From contig NZ_JAUOTO010000005.1 of assembly GCF_030546645.1 (NCBI RefSeq), forward strand, positions 558,001 to 622,000: DNA of 64,000 nucleotides, given 5' to 3'. A model generated the notes under the pieces. It had not been told where the DNA came from, did no database searches, and saw nothing but the letters and a program-made list of their open reading frames with translations. Positions 43,873 to 54,060 of the stretch are shown piece after piece. Made by a program: the position numbers and the translations under genes. This DNA comes from Flavitalea plasmicola. Lineage in GTDB: Bacteria > Bacteroidota > Bacteroidia > Chitinophagales > Chitinophagaceae. Each line of letters opens with the position of its first letter. Position 1 is the stretch's first letter.

Positions 43873-46800
43873 ATTACAAGACTTTTATTTGAGGATGTAG
43901 ATGAATAGATTTTTTCGCCCGCCAGTAAGGCGATGGAAAAGCTTAGCAGAACAGGAAACACCTGGTAGCGCAATACAATGGGAGAAGCAAAGATGCTAAA
44001 CGCCGAATTCATCAACCACAAGGTAACGGTAACCAGCAGGAGGCGAGTACCAGCCTCACTCAGCCTGAACTGCCCGAAGAATATGAGACCTGCCAGATGG
44101 ATCAGCAGAAGGAGGTTGGCAAGGGCCGCAAATATGGGATACCACTCCACGAGCTGAAAAGATGCGAACTTTTTATTATTTTTTTTGACCTGCTGACTCT
44201 TATAATGGAACCAGCTTTTTGCCATCGGCCTTACACTGTCGTCCCCCATATTATATACACCGAGAAATTCAGTAGGCGGTACCGCGAACTTCATAGCATT
44301 AGGACCAAGAAAATTTTCCATAAAGGACCAGGGGTACTTCCGAATCAGGTAGAAAGCATAATCCAGGTACAAGGGAGCTTCCGATGCCCAGCGGGTGAAA
44401 TAGGGTGTCGTACTGTCTTTCTTATACTGCCTCTCCAGGTACTGATGCAAGGGGCCGCGGCCACTCCAAAGGTAGAAATAGCCGTTTGCTGAATCTTCCC
44501 AGGTGAGCTTCACTTTTTTAAGTGTGTCCATATGCTGCCTCACCATGCTATCCAGCCGGGCAAAACGTGCCGGAACGGAAGTCCTGGAAGATGGGGGTAT
44601 ATGTTCATACATGTAGAGCGCATTATTGGCAATCTGCCAGCCGCCGAAGGCAGAAAATTGCCTGGTGCCCGTCGTATCTGCCATTTTCTGGCTCGTGTAC
44701 AGGAAGGAACAAAGCACCAGTCCGCAGCCCATGGCAATGCCGGCCATCTTCACTTTCCAGGATTGCCAAGAAAGGAGGTAGGCCAACCCTGAGATGAATG
44801 GATAATAAATGGCATTATAACGCAGCACAAAACATATCAGCAGCAAAATGGCTTGCAGAAAGATCTGCCAGCGACCCGGGCGGAATAAGATCCAGATGAG
44901 GGTCGTAAACCAAAGGAGGCTGGCGCCAATGAACAAGGCATCGGCTGAAATATAATTAGCTACATACAGGGGTATTGGGTTAAAAAGGAAGAATACAAGA
45001 AGGATATTACGGATGATCCTGCCAGGTCGCAGAAAAAACAACAGCGTAAAAAGCAAGGACAGGGCCGATATCTGCATAAAAATGTACTGAAAACCTACCA
45101 GGAATTTATCGGAATGAGAAAATACGCTGAACATCCGGAGGAATTTGGAATAAGCTACGGGCCACATATTCACATCGACATTGCTGAAGGCTGCATCCAG
45201 GTAAGAATAAGAGTCGGGCATATAATTGGCATAAGGGTATTGTATCTTAAAAAGGATAAATTGTACTATAAATGAAATGGCCGCCACGATGCAATACGCA
45301 CGGTTCCATTTATTTCCCCATATATAATCAATAAAGGCAAGTCTTGGCCTTCGCCCGGGGATTGGAGGATTTATGACAGTTTCGGAAGCGGTCTTTTCTT
45401 CGTGATACTCCTGCTCTGTATTGATTGCCCACAAATTGTCTTTAGAGAGAGCCCCTGCGCAAATATTGTCTACAGCGACCATGGCGGTCAGCATACTATG
45501 GTCGGCATTATTGTACTTATGCATGCCGTTGCGACCTACCAGAAACAAGTTTTCGTACTTGTCGACAAATTCTCTAATTTCTGAAAAACGGGTATAGGTC
45601 CCAAAATAGGCGGGATAGGTCTTCTCCATCCGACGGACCGTAGCATCCAGGACATCCTCCACGCAGGCGAGTCCCATTTTTTCCAGCTCTGCAATCGCAT
45701 GCTGCTGGATGGTGCTGTCATTCAGGGCCCAGAAATCATCTGCTTTGTTACAGAAATATTCCATTCCAATCCACACCGTATTGGGGTCTTTAATCATCCC
45801 TCCTCCCCAATTATTATAAATCATAAGCCGCCCCACTTTAACATCCCTTTCCTGGATATATATCCAGTTATCCTTCAGCTCAATCTTTTCGTATTTTCCA
45901 TCTTTGCCTGGTGCGGACATGCGTTTCAGTAGGATACCGACGTTGATAAAGTCCCTGTACTGCAGCCCTGATGCTACTTCCTGTACGTTGAGAGGAACCT
46001 TTTCTCCCATTCCCGCAATCAGCTCCTTGACCGGCATTGAGGAAAAGAAATAATCGCCTTCGAATAACCTGCATTCGCCTGTCTGCGTGTCCAGGGTATG
46101 AATAGAGCAGACCTCATTATTTACCGTGTAGATATCCTGTACCTGTTGATGCAGATAGACCTTCCCTCCCATATCCTGTACCTGTCTCGCCACTTCTTCC
46201 CACAGCGATCCGGGGCCGTATTTAGGATATAGGAATTGTTCGATCAGGCTTGTTTCTCTGCCTTTCTGGCCCAGATCGGAGCTTTTCCCCTTACGCATTG
46301 ATTTTACCGCCTGGGCAATCGCCTTGCTCAGCGATACGCCTTTAATGCGTTGGGCTCCCCATTCCGCCGAAATGTCCTGACAAGGAACGCCCCATACTTT
46401 TTCAGTGTAATCTTTAAAGAACAGAATGTAAAGTTCTTTGCCGAACTGATTGATGATGAAATCGGCCAGACTCACTGCCTTTCGGGGAAATAATCTGGCT
46501 ACAAGGAAGGAGAATAATATTTTAATGGTTCTCAGGAACCCCAGGATTTTCAACGTATCGATGGAAAGCTGTATGGGGTAGGCAAAAAATTTCCGGAGAA
46601 AGTAGATCCTCGTCAGCCTTTGAATCACGAGCATGCGTTTATCCGGGTCAGTAGCGGTTGTGATACCCGGCGCAATGGACCGGGACTTGTTCTGGTAGCT
46701 TATCGTAAACGTTTTATCCGCTCCTTCCTGCAGAGGCATCATATTCAGCCACCATTCCATTACACGATCTGACTTGGAGAAAAACCGGTGGGGGCCCATA

Positions 46801-46955
46801 TCCATCCGGTTGCCCTTATAGTCGATGGTCCTGGAAATGCCGCCTATATCCCCGCTTTTTTCCAGGATGATGGGCAGAATGTCCGTTCGTTTCAGGAGCT
46901 CATATGCAGCTGTCAATCCAGCCGGTCCGGCGCCTATAATGATAGCTTTTTTCAT
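43869..46955 (-). CDS. FAD-dependent oxidoreductase fused to a GT-C-like membrane domain
   Basis: A 1028-residue protein. Residues 1-515 or so are an NAD(P)/FAD oxidoreductase of the protoporphyrinogen oxidase / UDP-galactopyranose mutase-like group: GAGPAG dinucleotide motif at 8-13, [33 protein letters not shown] and [19 protein letters not shown]. From about 545 on it is a polytopic membrane domain with ten or more helices, homologous to the separate proteins at 48737-50341 and 56505-58025 ([39 protein letters not shown]). The DSY motif near the first luminal loop resembles the acidic catalytic site of GT-C glycosyltransferases. It is the first gene of the LanKC operon. Confidence 0.85.
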   Translation of the reverse strand: MKKAIIIGAGPAGLTAAYELLKRTDILPIILEKSGDIGGISRTIDYKGNRMDMGPHRFFSKSDRVMEWWLNMMPLQEGADKTFTISYQNKSRSIAPGITTATDPDKRMLVIQRLTRIYFLRKFFAYPIQLSIDTLKILGFLRTIKILFSFLVARLFPRKAVSLADFIINQFGKELYILFFKDYTEKVWGVPCQDISAEWGAQRIKGVSLSKAIAQAVKSMRKGKSSDLGQKGRETSLIEQFLYPKYGPGSLWEEVARQVQDMGGKVYLHQQVQDIYTVNNEVCSIHTLDTQTGECRLFEGDYFFSSMPVKELIAGMGEKVPLNVQEVASGLQYRDFINVGILLKRMSAPGKDGKYEKIELKDNWIYIQERDVKVGRLMIYNNWGGGMIKDPNTVWIGMEYFCNKADDFWALNDSTIQQHAIAELEKMGLACVEDVLDATVRRMEKTYPAYFGTYTRFSEIREFVDKYENLFLVGRNGMHKYNNADHSMLTAMVAVDNICAGALSKDNLWAINTEQEYHEEKTASETVINPPIPGRRPRLAFIDYIWGNKWNRAYCIVAAISFIVQFILFKIQYPYANYMPDSYSYLDAAFSNVDVNMWPVAYSKFLRMFSVFSHSDKFLVGFQYIFMQISALSLLFTLLFFLRPGRIIRNILLVFFLFNPIPLYVANYISADALFIGASLLWFTTLIWILFRPGRWQIFLQAILLLICFVLRYNAIYYPFISGLAYLLSWQSWKVKMAGIAMGCGLVLCSFLYTSQKMADTTGTRQFSAFGGWQIANNALYMYEHIPPSSRTSVPARFARLDSMVRQHMDTLKKVKLTWEDSANGYFYLWSGRGPLHQYLERQYKKDSTTPYFTRWASEAPLYLDYAFYLIRKYPWSFMENFLGPNAMKFAVPPTEFLGVYNMGDDSVRPMAKSWFHYKSQQVKKNNKKFASFQLVEWYPIFAALANLLLLIHLAGLIFFGQFRLSEAGTRLLLVTVTLWLMNSAFSIFASPIVLRYQVFPVLLSFSIALLAGEKIYSSTSSNKSLVI

Positions 46956-47120
46956 ATGAAAATTTGAGAGATGTGGTAACTCAGGACAGGCAAATTACCC
47001 AGGCTATGTATTCCCTTCAACCTGATTTATGTTCTGTTCACCGATTGTTTTCCCATGAAGTTTCACTGCAGTGCCTGATAGTACATTTAGTCATTATTCC
47101 TTATCCAAATTTTAACGGTT

Positions 47121-48734
47121 ATGCCATCTACGACATGGAAATTGCCTCAGCAATGGGTATATGCATCAGCGGTTCTTTGCTTTTTGATTATCTTTTATTT
47201 CTGGGCAGAACCCATTGTCTACCAGAATAATGGTATATTCATATACCCCCTGGACGAGGCTTATATCCGTATGGCCATTGGAAAGAACCTGGCGCTGCAT
47301 CAATACTGGGGCTTATCGGGGCAGGAATATGCGCCAGCATCCTCTTCACTGCTGTACCCCATTATCCTGGCTCTTTTTTTCAAAATATTTGGTATACACG
47401 CTGTCTTTCCCTTTATTATTAATCTTGCTGCTGCATCGATATGGCTTTGGGTTGTCCGGCGATGGCTGCAAAAAGAGGGGCTGTCGCCTGTGCTGCAATT
47501 GCTGGCCCTGCTGATCCTTGTCATGCCCATCCCTTTGCCCGTCATTGTAATGACGGGCATGGAACATACATTACAGATTTTGTTTTCCTTCCTTTTTATT
47601 TATGATTTTTTCGACTGGTGGGGTGATGAAAATCCATTCTCCCGGAAGATGCCCTGGCAGGTATACCTGTATGGGTTACTGAGTGTCGCTATCCGGTATG
47701 AAGGATTGTTCCTGGTTGGCATAGCCTGCGTTTATCTTATGCTCAGAAAAAAATGGCTGACATCCCTTGCTTTGGGACTGATATCTTTACTGCCTATTGT
47801 CATTTATGGGCTGTATGGCCTTCGTCATGGTGGATATTTTCTGCCGAATTCCATCATACTGAAGGCGCTGCCCATACCTTTTGATGGGGAGCATGTAAGC
47901 CGGTTTTTTAATAATGAGCCGGTCAACAGGCTGTTCTTCCCCATGATTACGCCGGGAACCGTGGCGACCGGGCGATTGCTGGTCATTTTACCCCTGACTT
48001 ATTGTATGATACTAAATTTCCCGGGGAAGCACCGGAAGTATCGCGCCATTCTTGTATTTTGCCTCGCTACTACCATTTTACACATGGTTTTTTCAAGTTC
48101 GTTTTTTTACTACCGCTATGAGGCCTATCTGTTTGCCTGCGACCTTGTAGTACCTGTATTACTTATTGTCCTTCGTGCAAGAGCTATATTCCTGCAAAAG
48201 GGGCCTGCAAAATGGGGCATCATACTGGCGGGAATCATATTTTTTTATCCCCTGGCTCATAGAGCATGGTATGCATTTAAGGACACAGCAACGGCCTGCA
48301 GGTACACTTATCAACGCGATTATCAGGCCGTGACCTTTCTTAAGAGGTACTATGACCATGTTGTTGTACATATGAACGATCTTGGGATCGCTTCTTTTTA
48401 TACCGAGGCTGGTGTAGCGGATATTACGCAAGGATTGGCTAATATGGAGGTGGCCAACAGCCTGGAGGACGAGTATTTTAGGCCGGAATTTGTGGATTAC
48501 CAGGTTTCCAAATTAAAGCCCGCTGTCGCACTTGTATCCGATGCAGGGCTTTTTTATAAAGTACGTCAGCACTGGACCAGGGTGGCAAGCTGGAGAGCTT
48601 ATGATTTTGTGGCTACGAGGGATCCGGAGATAACCTTTTATGCAGTAGATCCTGCCGCGGCCTCCCTGCTGAAACGGAACCTGCGGCAATATGAAGCCTC
48701 CCTTCCCGGGCAGGTCCGGGTGACATATTATTAG
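47121..48734 (+). CDS. GT-C-type membrane glycosyltransferase (putative)
   Basis: A 537-residue polytopic membrane protein. A first span (VYASAVLCFLIIFYFWAEPIV) is followed by a periplasmic loop with the acidic motif PLDEAYIRMAIGKNLA and GQEYAPASSSLLYPIIL. This is the layout of GT-C enzymes of the ArnT/PMT type, where the Asp-Glu pair holds the catalytic base. About ten further helices follow, then a soluble C-terminal domain (from about 430). Such enzymes transfer sugars from polyprenyl phosphates to envelope acceptors. The gene is transcribed away from the LanKC operon and ends 2 bases from the stop of the next, convergent gene. The acceptor is unknown. Confidence 0.72.
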   Translation: MPSTTWKLPQQWVYASAVLCFLIIFYFWAEPIVYQNNGIFIYPLDEAYIRMAIGKNLALHQYWGLSGQEYAPASSSLLYPIILALFFKIFGIHAVFPFIINLAAASIWLWVVRRWLQKEGLSPVLQLLALLILVMPIPLPVIVMTGMEHTLQILFSFLFIYDFFDWWGDENPFSRKMPWQVYLYGLLSVAIRYEGLFLVGIACVYLMLRKKWLTSLALGLISLLPIVIYGLYGLRHGGYFLPNSIILKALPIPFDGEHVSRFFNNEPVNRLFFPMITPGTVATGRLLVILPLTYCMILNFPGKHRKYRAILVFCLATTILHMVFSSSFFYYRYEAYLFACDLVVPVLLIVLRARAIFLQKGPAKWGIILAGIIFFYPLAHRAWYAFKDTATACRYTYQRDYQAVTFLKRYYDHVVVHMNDLGIASFYTEAGVADITQGLANMEVANSLEDEYFRPEFVDYQVSKLKPAVALVSDAGLFYKVRQHWTRVASWRAYDFVATRDPEITFYAVDPAAASLLKRNLRQYEASLPGQVRVTYY

Positions 48735-48736
48735 TT

Positions 48737-50341
48737 TCAGGAGTGTGCGGGTTGTGCAATCATTCTAGGCTCTATGGACGTGAAAAGTTTCTGTCCTTTG
48801 ACTCCGTCGGGATCTTTTGTCGCCCACTCGAGGTAGTCGGTCAGCAGCATGGTGAATGCCAGGAACATGATCATCGGGAACACCTGGTAGCGAATGACGA
48901 TGATATTGGCAAAGACACTAAAGACGCAATTCAGCAGCAGGAATGCGCTGACGAGGACAATTGTGTAATTGAAGTTCCTGCCCGCCTTTTTCAATCCTTT
49001 TTTTCGCAGGTATAAGATCAGAGCTATCATAAAATAGAGGTTCAGGACGGCAAATAAGGCCGTATACATAAAGAGCAGGGTGCCCTGAAATGTCTTCGAA
49101 AAGACTTTAATCTTCTCTGATGGGAAATCAAACCAGTATACACCGATGGGCCAGATATCGTCCAATCCTAGGTTGTAAATTTCCAGCTTCTCAAGGGGTG
49201 GGAGGAAATAGTTTTTGGTGTTCACCAGGAGATAATACCGTGCATAGGCCAGCGGATGCCGTTTAATGAGAAATAAACCATATTGCCCGAACACGGGCGC
49301 CACTTTACCCCAATTCTCCACACTTCCCTGAGTCTTGTATACTCTTTCCATATATTGCTTCAAAGGCGCCTCCGGCTGCCGGATAAAGAAATTTGCGACA
49401 TAAGAGGACAGCTGGTCCTGCGGACGGGAGGGCTGACCGAAGTATGCCCGGGCTATGCGATCCAGCTCCGCAGTCTCGGGCGTGGGGAATGCTGTACTGT
49501 CTTCTTCAATAAACCCCCTCATATACAAAGCATTATTGCCCCATTGCCAGCCCCCTAAAACAGGCGGAAACTGTGGGGTGCCTGTCATTTTCTTTGCTGC
49601 ATTGGATGAAAAAATAATAAACGGGATGATGAGCAACGGTCCGGAAATGATGCCTGTAAGCTTATACCAGATGGATTGTTTTGACAGAAGAAAGGCTGCC
49701 GCGGCAATGATGGGATAATACATCGCATTGTACCTGAACGTAAAGGCGATGAAAAAAACCACCGCCTGTACGGCAATCTGATGAGGGCGCGGACGGTGGA
49801 TGATCCACAGTATCTCCGTCAGCCAGATCAGGCTCAGCCCGATGAAAATGGCGTCTGTTGTTACATAATTGGCCAGATAAAGGTTTAAGGGATTGAAAAA
49901 GAGAAAAAGACAAAGTAATATCCGTGTATTTTTCCCCGTAGGATAGAAATATACAAGTGTATGGTAAAAGTACAGTGCAGATAATTCCAGGAAAATAAAC
50001 TGGAAAAAGTTCAACGCCAGGGCTGAATGAGTGAACCAGTGGAAGAAAAGAAGGAATTTACTATAGCCGATGGGCCAGATGTTCACGTCCAGATGCCGGT
50101 ACGCAGCGTCTATATAGCTATAGCTGTCGGAGAAAAAATCAGGGAAAGGATAGAGAAGCTTAAATATGATAAATTCGACAATTACCAGGAAGAGTATAGT
50201 GAAACTGTAGATTTTATTTTCCACATACAAATACGTGAAAAAGCTTTTTTTACTGGGCGCCTGTTTCAGCAGCGCATTTGGCAGATAGACTTCCGGTCTG
50301 GACTGACCAGGGGCATCGATGTTGGAATTGAATATCTTCAT
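48737..50341 (-). CDS. GT-C-like membrane protein, paralogue 2
   Basis: A 534-residue polytopic protein from ATG 50341 (a TTG at 50359 would add six residues). It shares with the C-terminal half of the 43869-46955 protein and with 56505-58025 the motifs DSYSYIDAAYR, WPIGYSKFL, NPLNLYLANY, TDAIF, FRYNAMYYP, GTPQFPPVLGGWQWGNNALYM and a late ANIIVIRYQVFP helix. The Asp-Ser-Tyr in the first large loop would be the GT-C type acidic site. I cannot name donor or acceptor. All three paralogues lie within 15 kb, a local duplication. Confidence 0.72.
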   Translation of the reverse strand: MKIFNSNIDAPGQSRPEVYLPNALLKQAPSKKSFFTYLYVENKIYSFTILFLVIVEFIIFKLLYPFPDFFSDSYSYIDAAYRHLDVNIWPIGYSKFLLFFHWFTHSALALNFFQFIFLELSALYFYHTLVYFYPTGKNTRILLCLFLFFNPLNLYLANYVTTDAIFIGLSLIWLTEILWIIHRPRPHQIAVQAVVFFIAFTFRYNAMYYPIIAAAAFLLSKQSIWYKLTGIISGPLLIIPFIIFSSNAAKKMTGTPQFPPVLGGWQWGNNALYMRGFIEEDSTAFPTPETAELDRIARAYFGQPSRPQDQLSSYVANFFIRQPEAPLKQYMERVYKTQGSVENWGKVAPVFGQYGLFLIKRHPLAYARYYLLVNTKNYFLPPLEKLEIYNLGLDDIWPIGVYWFDFPSEKIKVFSKTFQGTLLFMYTALFAVLNLYFMIALILYLRKKGLKKAGRNFNYTIVLVSAFLLLNCVFSVFANIIVIRYQVFPMIMFLAFTMLLTDYLEWATKDPDGVKGQKLFTSIEPRMIAQPAHS

Positions 50342-50355
50342 ACTGGGAAGTTTTA

Positions 50356-50403
50356 ACAACCTGCCGGACAGCCTGCAGGCAGGCTGCCCGGATGACAGGT
50401 TGT
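50356..50403. repeat. long GC-rich hairpin upstream of the GT-C gene
   Basis: ACAACCTG (50356-50363) pairs with CAGGTTGT (50396-50403), and the enclosed bases (50364-50391) can fold further with CCGG and CAGCCTGC/GCAGGCTG type blocks. It lies 14 bases upstream of the ATG at 50341, so it could be in the leader of that gene and affect translation. Confidence 0.5.
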
Positions 50404-50529
50404 ATATATGGGATTGCTAGTGATCAGAAAGCCTCAGCCTATACACAGATGTAGATGACAGAATTTAATCTAAGGTATAACGCGGCAATATTCATTTCAA
50501 CCCGATGTTTGTTCTTTTCTGCTTTCGTT

Positions 50530-50919
50530 TCAGCTGACCTGCTGATACCTGTACTGTACGGGGCTAATGAGGTGCATCTTTTTAAAGACCTTACAGAAAT
50601 GGCTTTCGTTTACAAATCCTGAGGCATCTGCTACAGACTTCAGCGGGTCATTAGTGTTTACAAGCAATTCGCGGGCATTTTCCAGCCTCACCTGCTGTAT
50701 GTATTTGTGAAGTGTTTTGCCTGTACGGTGCTGGAGACCTGCCTGCAGTTTGTCTTTACTGAGGCCGACCTCCATCGACAGATGTTCGGCAGAAATTTTG
50801 TCCGAATAGTGCTTTTCAATATACTGTATCGCACAGTCGATACAGCGAAGATCATAAGGGCTAAGCCGGAGGATCTTATCAGCCTTCATACGATGGTTGC
50901 TGCTGGTGGTTTTTTCCAT
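50530..50919 (-). CDS. AraC-family transcriptional regulator, DNA-binding domain only
   Basis: A 129-residue protein consisting of a full AraC HTH domain: two helix-turn-helix units (KISAEHLSMEVGLSKDKLQAGL and DPLKSVADASGFVNESHFCKVFKK) followed by SPVQYR. A short basic N-terminal part (residues 1-20) replaces the usual sensor domain. Such stand-alone AraC domains often control a neighbouring envelope gene. The nearest divergent gene is the outer-membrane protein at 51274, 354 bases away, so it is a candidate target. No effector site can be seen. Confidence 0.88.
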   Translation of the reverse strand: MEKTTSSNHRMKADKILRLSPYDLRCIDCAIQYIEKHYSDKISAEHLSMEVGLSKDKLQAGLQHRTGKTLHKYIQQVRLENARELLVNTNDPLKSVADASGFVNESHFCKVFKKMHLISPVQYRYQQVS

Positions 50920-51273
50920 GATCTCATGCTTTTAAAGTGGATATAATCGGCAGGGTTATAGGTGGTCATGCGTGGCATTCTCCGGCGGTGAGCAACCGGT
51001 GACGAACTGAGGAATATAACAGTTGTAGAAAGGCGCAATCGCTCGCAATTGCATGGTGCTCTTTTTATGAGGCATAGTGATAAAGGTTTAACGGTGCATT
51101 TGTCCCACACGCGATGCTATCAACCGGAGCTCTGGCGACAATTTATCAAAAAGGAAATGATTTATTACAAATTTCTATATTCAGAGTAATCCTCCTTTCT
51201 TAAATAATATTCCTGCCGGTAATATTTAAGTTTTTCTGTTCCAGCAGGCTCCTGCATTTCCGATGCAGTGATC
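50920..51273. other. divergent intergenic region, AraC regulator and outer-membrane protein genes
   Basis: No gene, RNA or strong repeat is seen. It is AT-rich near 51150-51240 and should contain the promoters of both divergent genes. Confidence 0.4.
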
Positions 51274-54060
51274 ATGGATATCTTTCCGGGTGATTTTTCT
51301 AATGGGGTGCGTACGAAAATAAATGATACTAAACCTTTATCTTATATTCCAAAATGCCTGCTGGTGATTTTGGTTCTGCTGTGTATGCGCCACGGCACGC
51401 TTTATGGACAGACCTTTGTAACAGGCCGGCTGCGGGATAGCCTGTTTAGGAAAGATTGTTCATTTTGCGTCGTGTTGCTGTTGCGCCCGGATTCAACCAT
51501 CGAACGTTTTGTCCGCACCAGGAAGGATGGATCCTTTAGTTTGACAGGGATTTCTGACGGTAGTTATTTGTTGCTGATGACACATCCTTCCTATTCGACC
51601 TATAGCATGCCGGTGGAAGTCAGGCAACAGGAGAAGATAGATATAGGCACATTGTTTTTGTCTCCCAAGTCGGAATTGCTGGCAACAGCTACCGTAACAC
51701 CCAGGAACCTTCCACCAAGGATGCATGGTGATACTCTGGAGTTTAATACGTCAAACATAAAGACAAGGGTCAATGCCACGGTGGAAGAATTATTGATGCG
51801 TCTTCCCGGCGTAAGAGTAGACGAGAATGGTATCATCACCGTAAATGGCGTGAAGATCGAACGTCTGCTGGTAGATGGGCAGGATATTTTCAGTGGAGCG
51901 CCTGCTATTGTCACAAAAAACTTTAATGCCGACATGATTGCTAAAGTGCAGGTACTGGACAAAAAGAGCAGACAGGCAGAGTTTACAGGGGTGGCCGATG
52001 GAAAAACTAAGAAGACAATGAATCTCACGCTGAAGGAAGACAGCAAAAGAGGTGATTTTGCAAAAGCGGAAGCCAGCGCCGGCCCGGGAGGATACTACAA
52101 TGTCAACGGTCTTTTAGGCGCATTCAATGTAAACAGACAGCTGGTGATACTGGGAATGACGGGCAACGTCGGCAGTACGGGCTTCAGCGGCAATGTCGGC
52201 TCTTCGGGATCTGGCCTGAATATTAACACCAGCAGTGGTGACGCATTAGGTGCATCCGCAGGAGCGGGAGTTCCCCGGGTAACAGGAGGGGGTATGCATT
52301 ATGGCGACAGACTGAATGCGAATGGCGACCATATTTCCGGGGACTATACTTACGGCGGCGTCCTGACGCGCCCATTCTCCACCGTCCTTACCAGTCAGAT
52401 ACTCCCTGATTCCGTATATACCCAGGAGCAAAGGAGCAGCTCGGTAAATATACAGGACCGGCACGAGCTGAATACCTCTTTTGACTATAACCCGGATTCT
52501 GTGTCGGCCTTCAGCTTTTCCCTTGGTGGCAGTAGTCTGTGGGGAAAAAATAATCTACTTGCGAGTTCCGGCAGCAGTTTTAATGATACGGCGGTGAATA
52601 GCAGTCTCCGCTCCCTGCATTCGGACGTAGAAAACAGGGGTTTCCAAAGTTCCATTATGTGGAGGATACGTGCAAAAAGAAAAAAGGACCGGAATTTTTC
52701 TCTCCTGGCCGGTTTCGACAAGCAGGACAATACTACCAATGGATTTGTATATTCTCTGAGCAAATTTTACCAGCGGGATGGCGGATTGAAGTCCGCAGAT
52801 ACTCTGGACCAGCGTAAGGCCATTACTTCGGATAATCTTATTGTAAATAGCGGGCTTTTTTACACGGAACCATTTGGGAAAAACATGGGATTGAGCGCCA
52901 ACTACGGTTTCACCTACAGCCGCAGTCAGTCCGTGCAATCAACTTACAACCGGGGAGACAGTAATAAATACGAAAAATACATCGACAGTCTTAGCAACCA
53001 TTACCGAAGCGAAGTACTGACACAGGGCGTCACGGTTAACCTACAAGGGCAGGGTAAAGAATTTTCATATACCGTTGGGGGTGATATCAGTCATTATACC
53101 TATCGACAGCATGATGTGCTAAAAAAATCATTACTGGAATATCACTACCTCATTTTTTCTCCACGGATCAATGCAAGGCTGAATATTGACGGTTACAAAG
53201 GACTTACGCTTGAGTACAGAGGAAACACGCAGCAGCCATCAATCACTGAACTGCAGCCTGTACAGAACAACAATGATCCCTTGCATATCGTGATCGGCAA
53301 TCCGGGACTTCACCCGGGCTTTTCCCATAGTCTTAATGTCGCTTTCTACAAACTACAGCCTTCAGTTATCAATGCAGGATTGAGCCTGGCAATGATGACA
53401 AATAGCATCAGTACCCGAATTGTGACGGATGATCAGGGCAGACAGATAAGCCAGGCTGTGAATGTAAACGGATCTGGTAGCACTGCGTTGTTTTTTTCCG
53501 TGAATCGAAAGTTAAAGTCGCTTGATCTCGATGCCGGCTGTAATACCACCCTTTCTTTTAGCAGAAGCGTCAATTATGTAAATGAGTATTTAAGCAACAA
53601 TGATAGTTATTATGCTTCTGGAGGAATCAATCTCGGAAAGTTTGTCGTAGATAAATACAGTATCAGGCTTAATTCAACATATCTATATACTTACTCCCGC
53701 AGTTCTGTGAATTATTCAGCATTGACCCAATACTGGTCATCTTATAATGATCTTGCTGTGTCCATTTATCTTTTGAAGGGGTATGAGATCAGCACTAATG
53801 CCCAGTACAACTGGCGCCAAAAGCAGGGTGATTTTGACAAAAAAAATTATACATTATTGTGGAACGCGTATGTCAGCAGGAACTTCTTCAGCAACCGCCT
53901 GGCGCTGCGGTGGCAGATAAATGATATCCTGGACCAGAACGTATGGATTGGCCGTATTGTCAATGGTAACCAGGTTACGCAAACCACACTTAACACTATC
54001 GGGCGGTACTGGATGGCTTCTGTGAGCTGGAGATTTATACGGCACAGAAAAATAGGCTAG
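51274..54060 (+). CDS. TonB-dependent-receptor-like outer-membrane beta-barrel protein
   Basis: A 928-residue protein from ATG 51274 (GTG at 51268 also in frame). A hydrophobic segment (LLVILVLLCMRHGTLYGQ, near 30-48) looks like a signal peptide after a long basic lead. Next come a carboxypeptidase-regulatory-like domain (RLRDSLFRKD, then FSLTGISDGSYLLLM), a plug-like domain (EELLMRLPGVRVDENGIITV, then VLVDGQDIFSG-like) and a large barrel in the style of outer-membrane beta-barrel family PF14905. Residues around 300-340 are Gly/Ser-rich. Unlike SusC it has no SusD partner. It probably moves a small ligand or secreted product across the outer membrane. The AraC gene is divergent, and another AraC gene overlaps its stop convergently. 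Confidence 0.85.
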   Translation: MDIFPGDFSNGVRTKINDTKPLSYIPKCLLVILVLLCMRHGTLYGQTFVTGRLRDSLFRKDCSFCVVLLLRPDSTIERFVRTRKDGSFSLTGISDGSYLLLMTHPSYSTYSMPVEVRQQEKIDIGTLFLSPKSELLATATVTPRNLPPRMHGDTLEFNTSNIKTRVNATVEELLMRLPGVRVDENGIITVNGVKIERLLVDGQDIFSGAPAIVTKNFNADMIAKVQVLDKKSRQAEFTGVADGKTKKTMNLTLKEDSKRGDFAKAEASAGPGGYYNVNGLLGAFNVNRQLVILGMTGNVGSTGFSGNVGSSGSGLNINTSSGDALGASAGAGVPRVTGGGMHYGDRLNANGDHISGDYTYGGVLTRPFSTVLTSQILPDSVYTQEQRSSSVNIQDRHELNTSFDYNPDSVSAFSFSLGGSSLWGKNNLLASSGSSFNDTAVNSSLRSLHSDVENRGFQSSIMWRIRAKRKKDRNFSLLAGFDKQDNTTNGFVYSLSKFYQRDGGLKSADTLDQRKAITSDNLIVNSGLFYTEPFGKNMGLSANYGFTYSRSQSVQSTYNRGDSNKYEKYIDSLSNHYRSEVLTQGVTVNLQGQGKEFSYTVGGDISHYTYRQHDVLKKSLLEYHYLIFSPRINARLNIDGYKGLTLEYRGNTQQPSITELQPVQNNNDPLHIVIGNPGLHPGFSHSLNVAFYKLQPSVINAGLSLAMMTNSISTRIVTDDQGRQISQAVNVNGSGSTALFFSVNRKLKSLDLDAGCNTTLSFSRSVNYVNEYLSNNDSYYASGGINLGKFVVDKYSIRLNSTYLYTYSRSSVNYSALTQYWSSYNDLAVSIYLLKGYEISTNAQYNWRQKQGDFDKKNYTLLWNAYVSRNFFSNRLALRWQINDILDQNVWIGRIVNGNQVTQTTLNTIGRYWMASVSWRFIRHRKIG

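Noticed and set aside
50886-51110. 74-codon minus-strand frame upstream of the small AraC gene
   Set aside because: Cys- and Arg-rich random-looking composition without motifs. It overlaps the AraC start.
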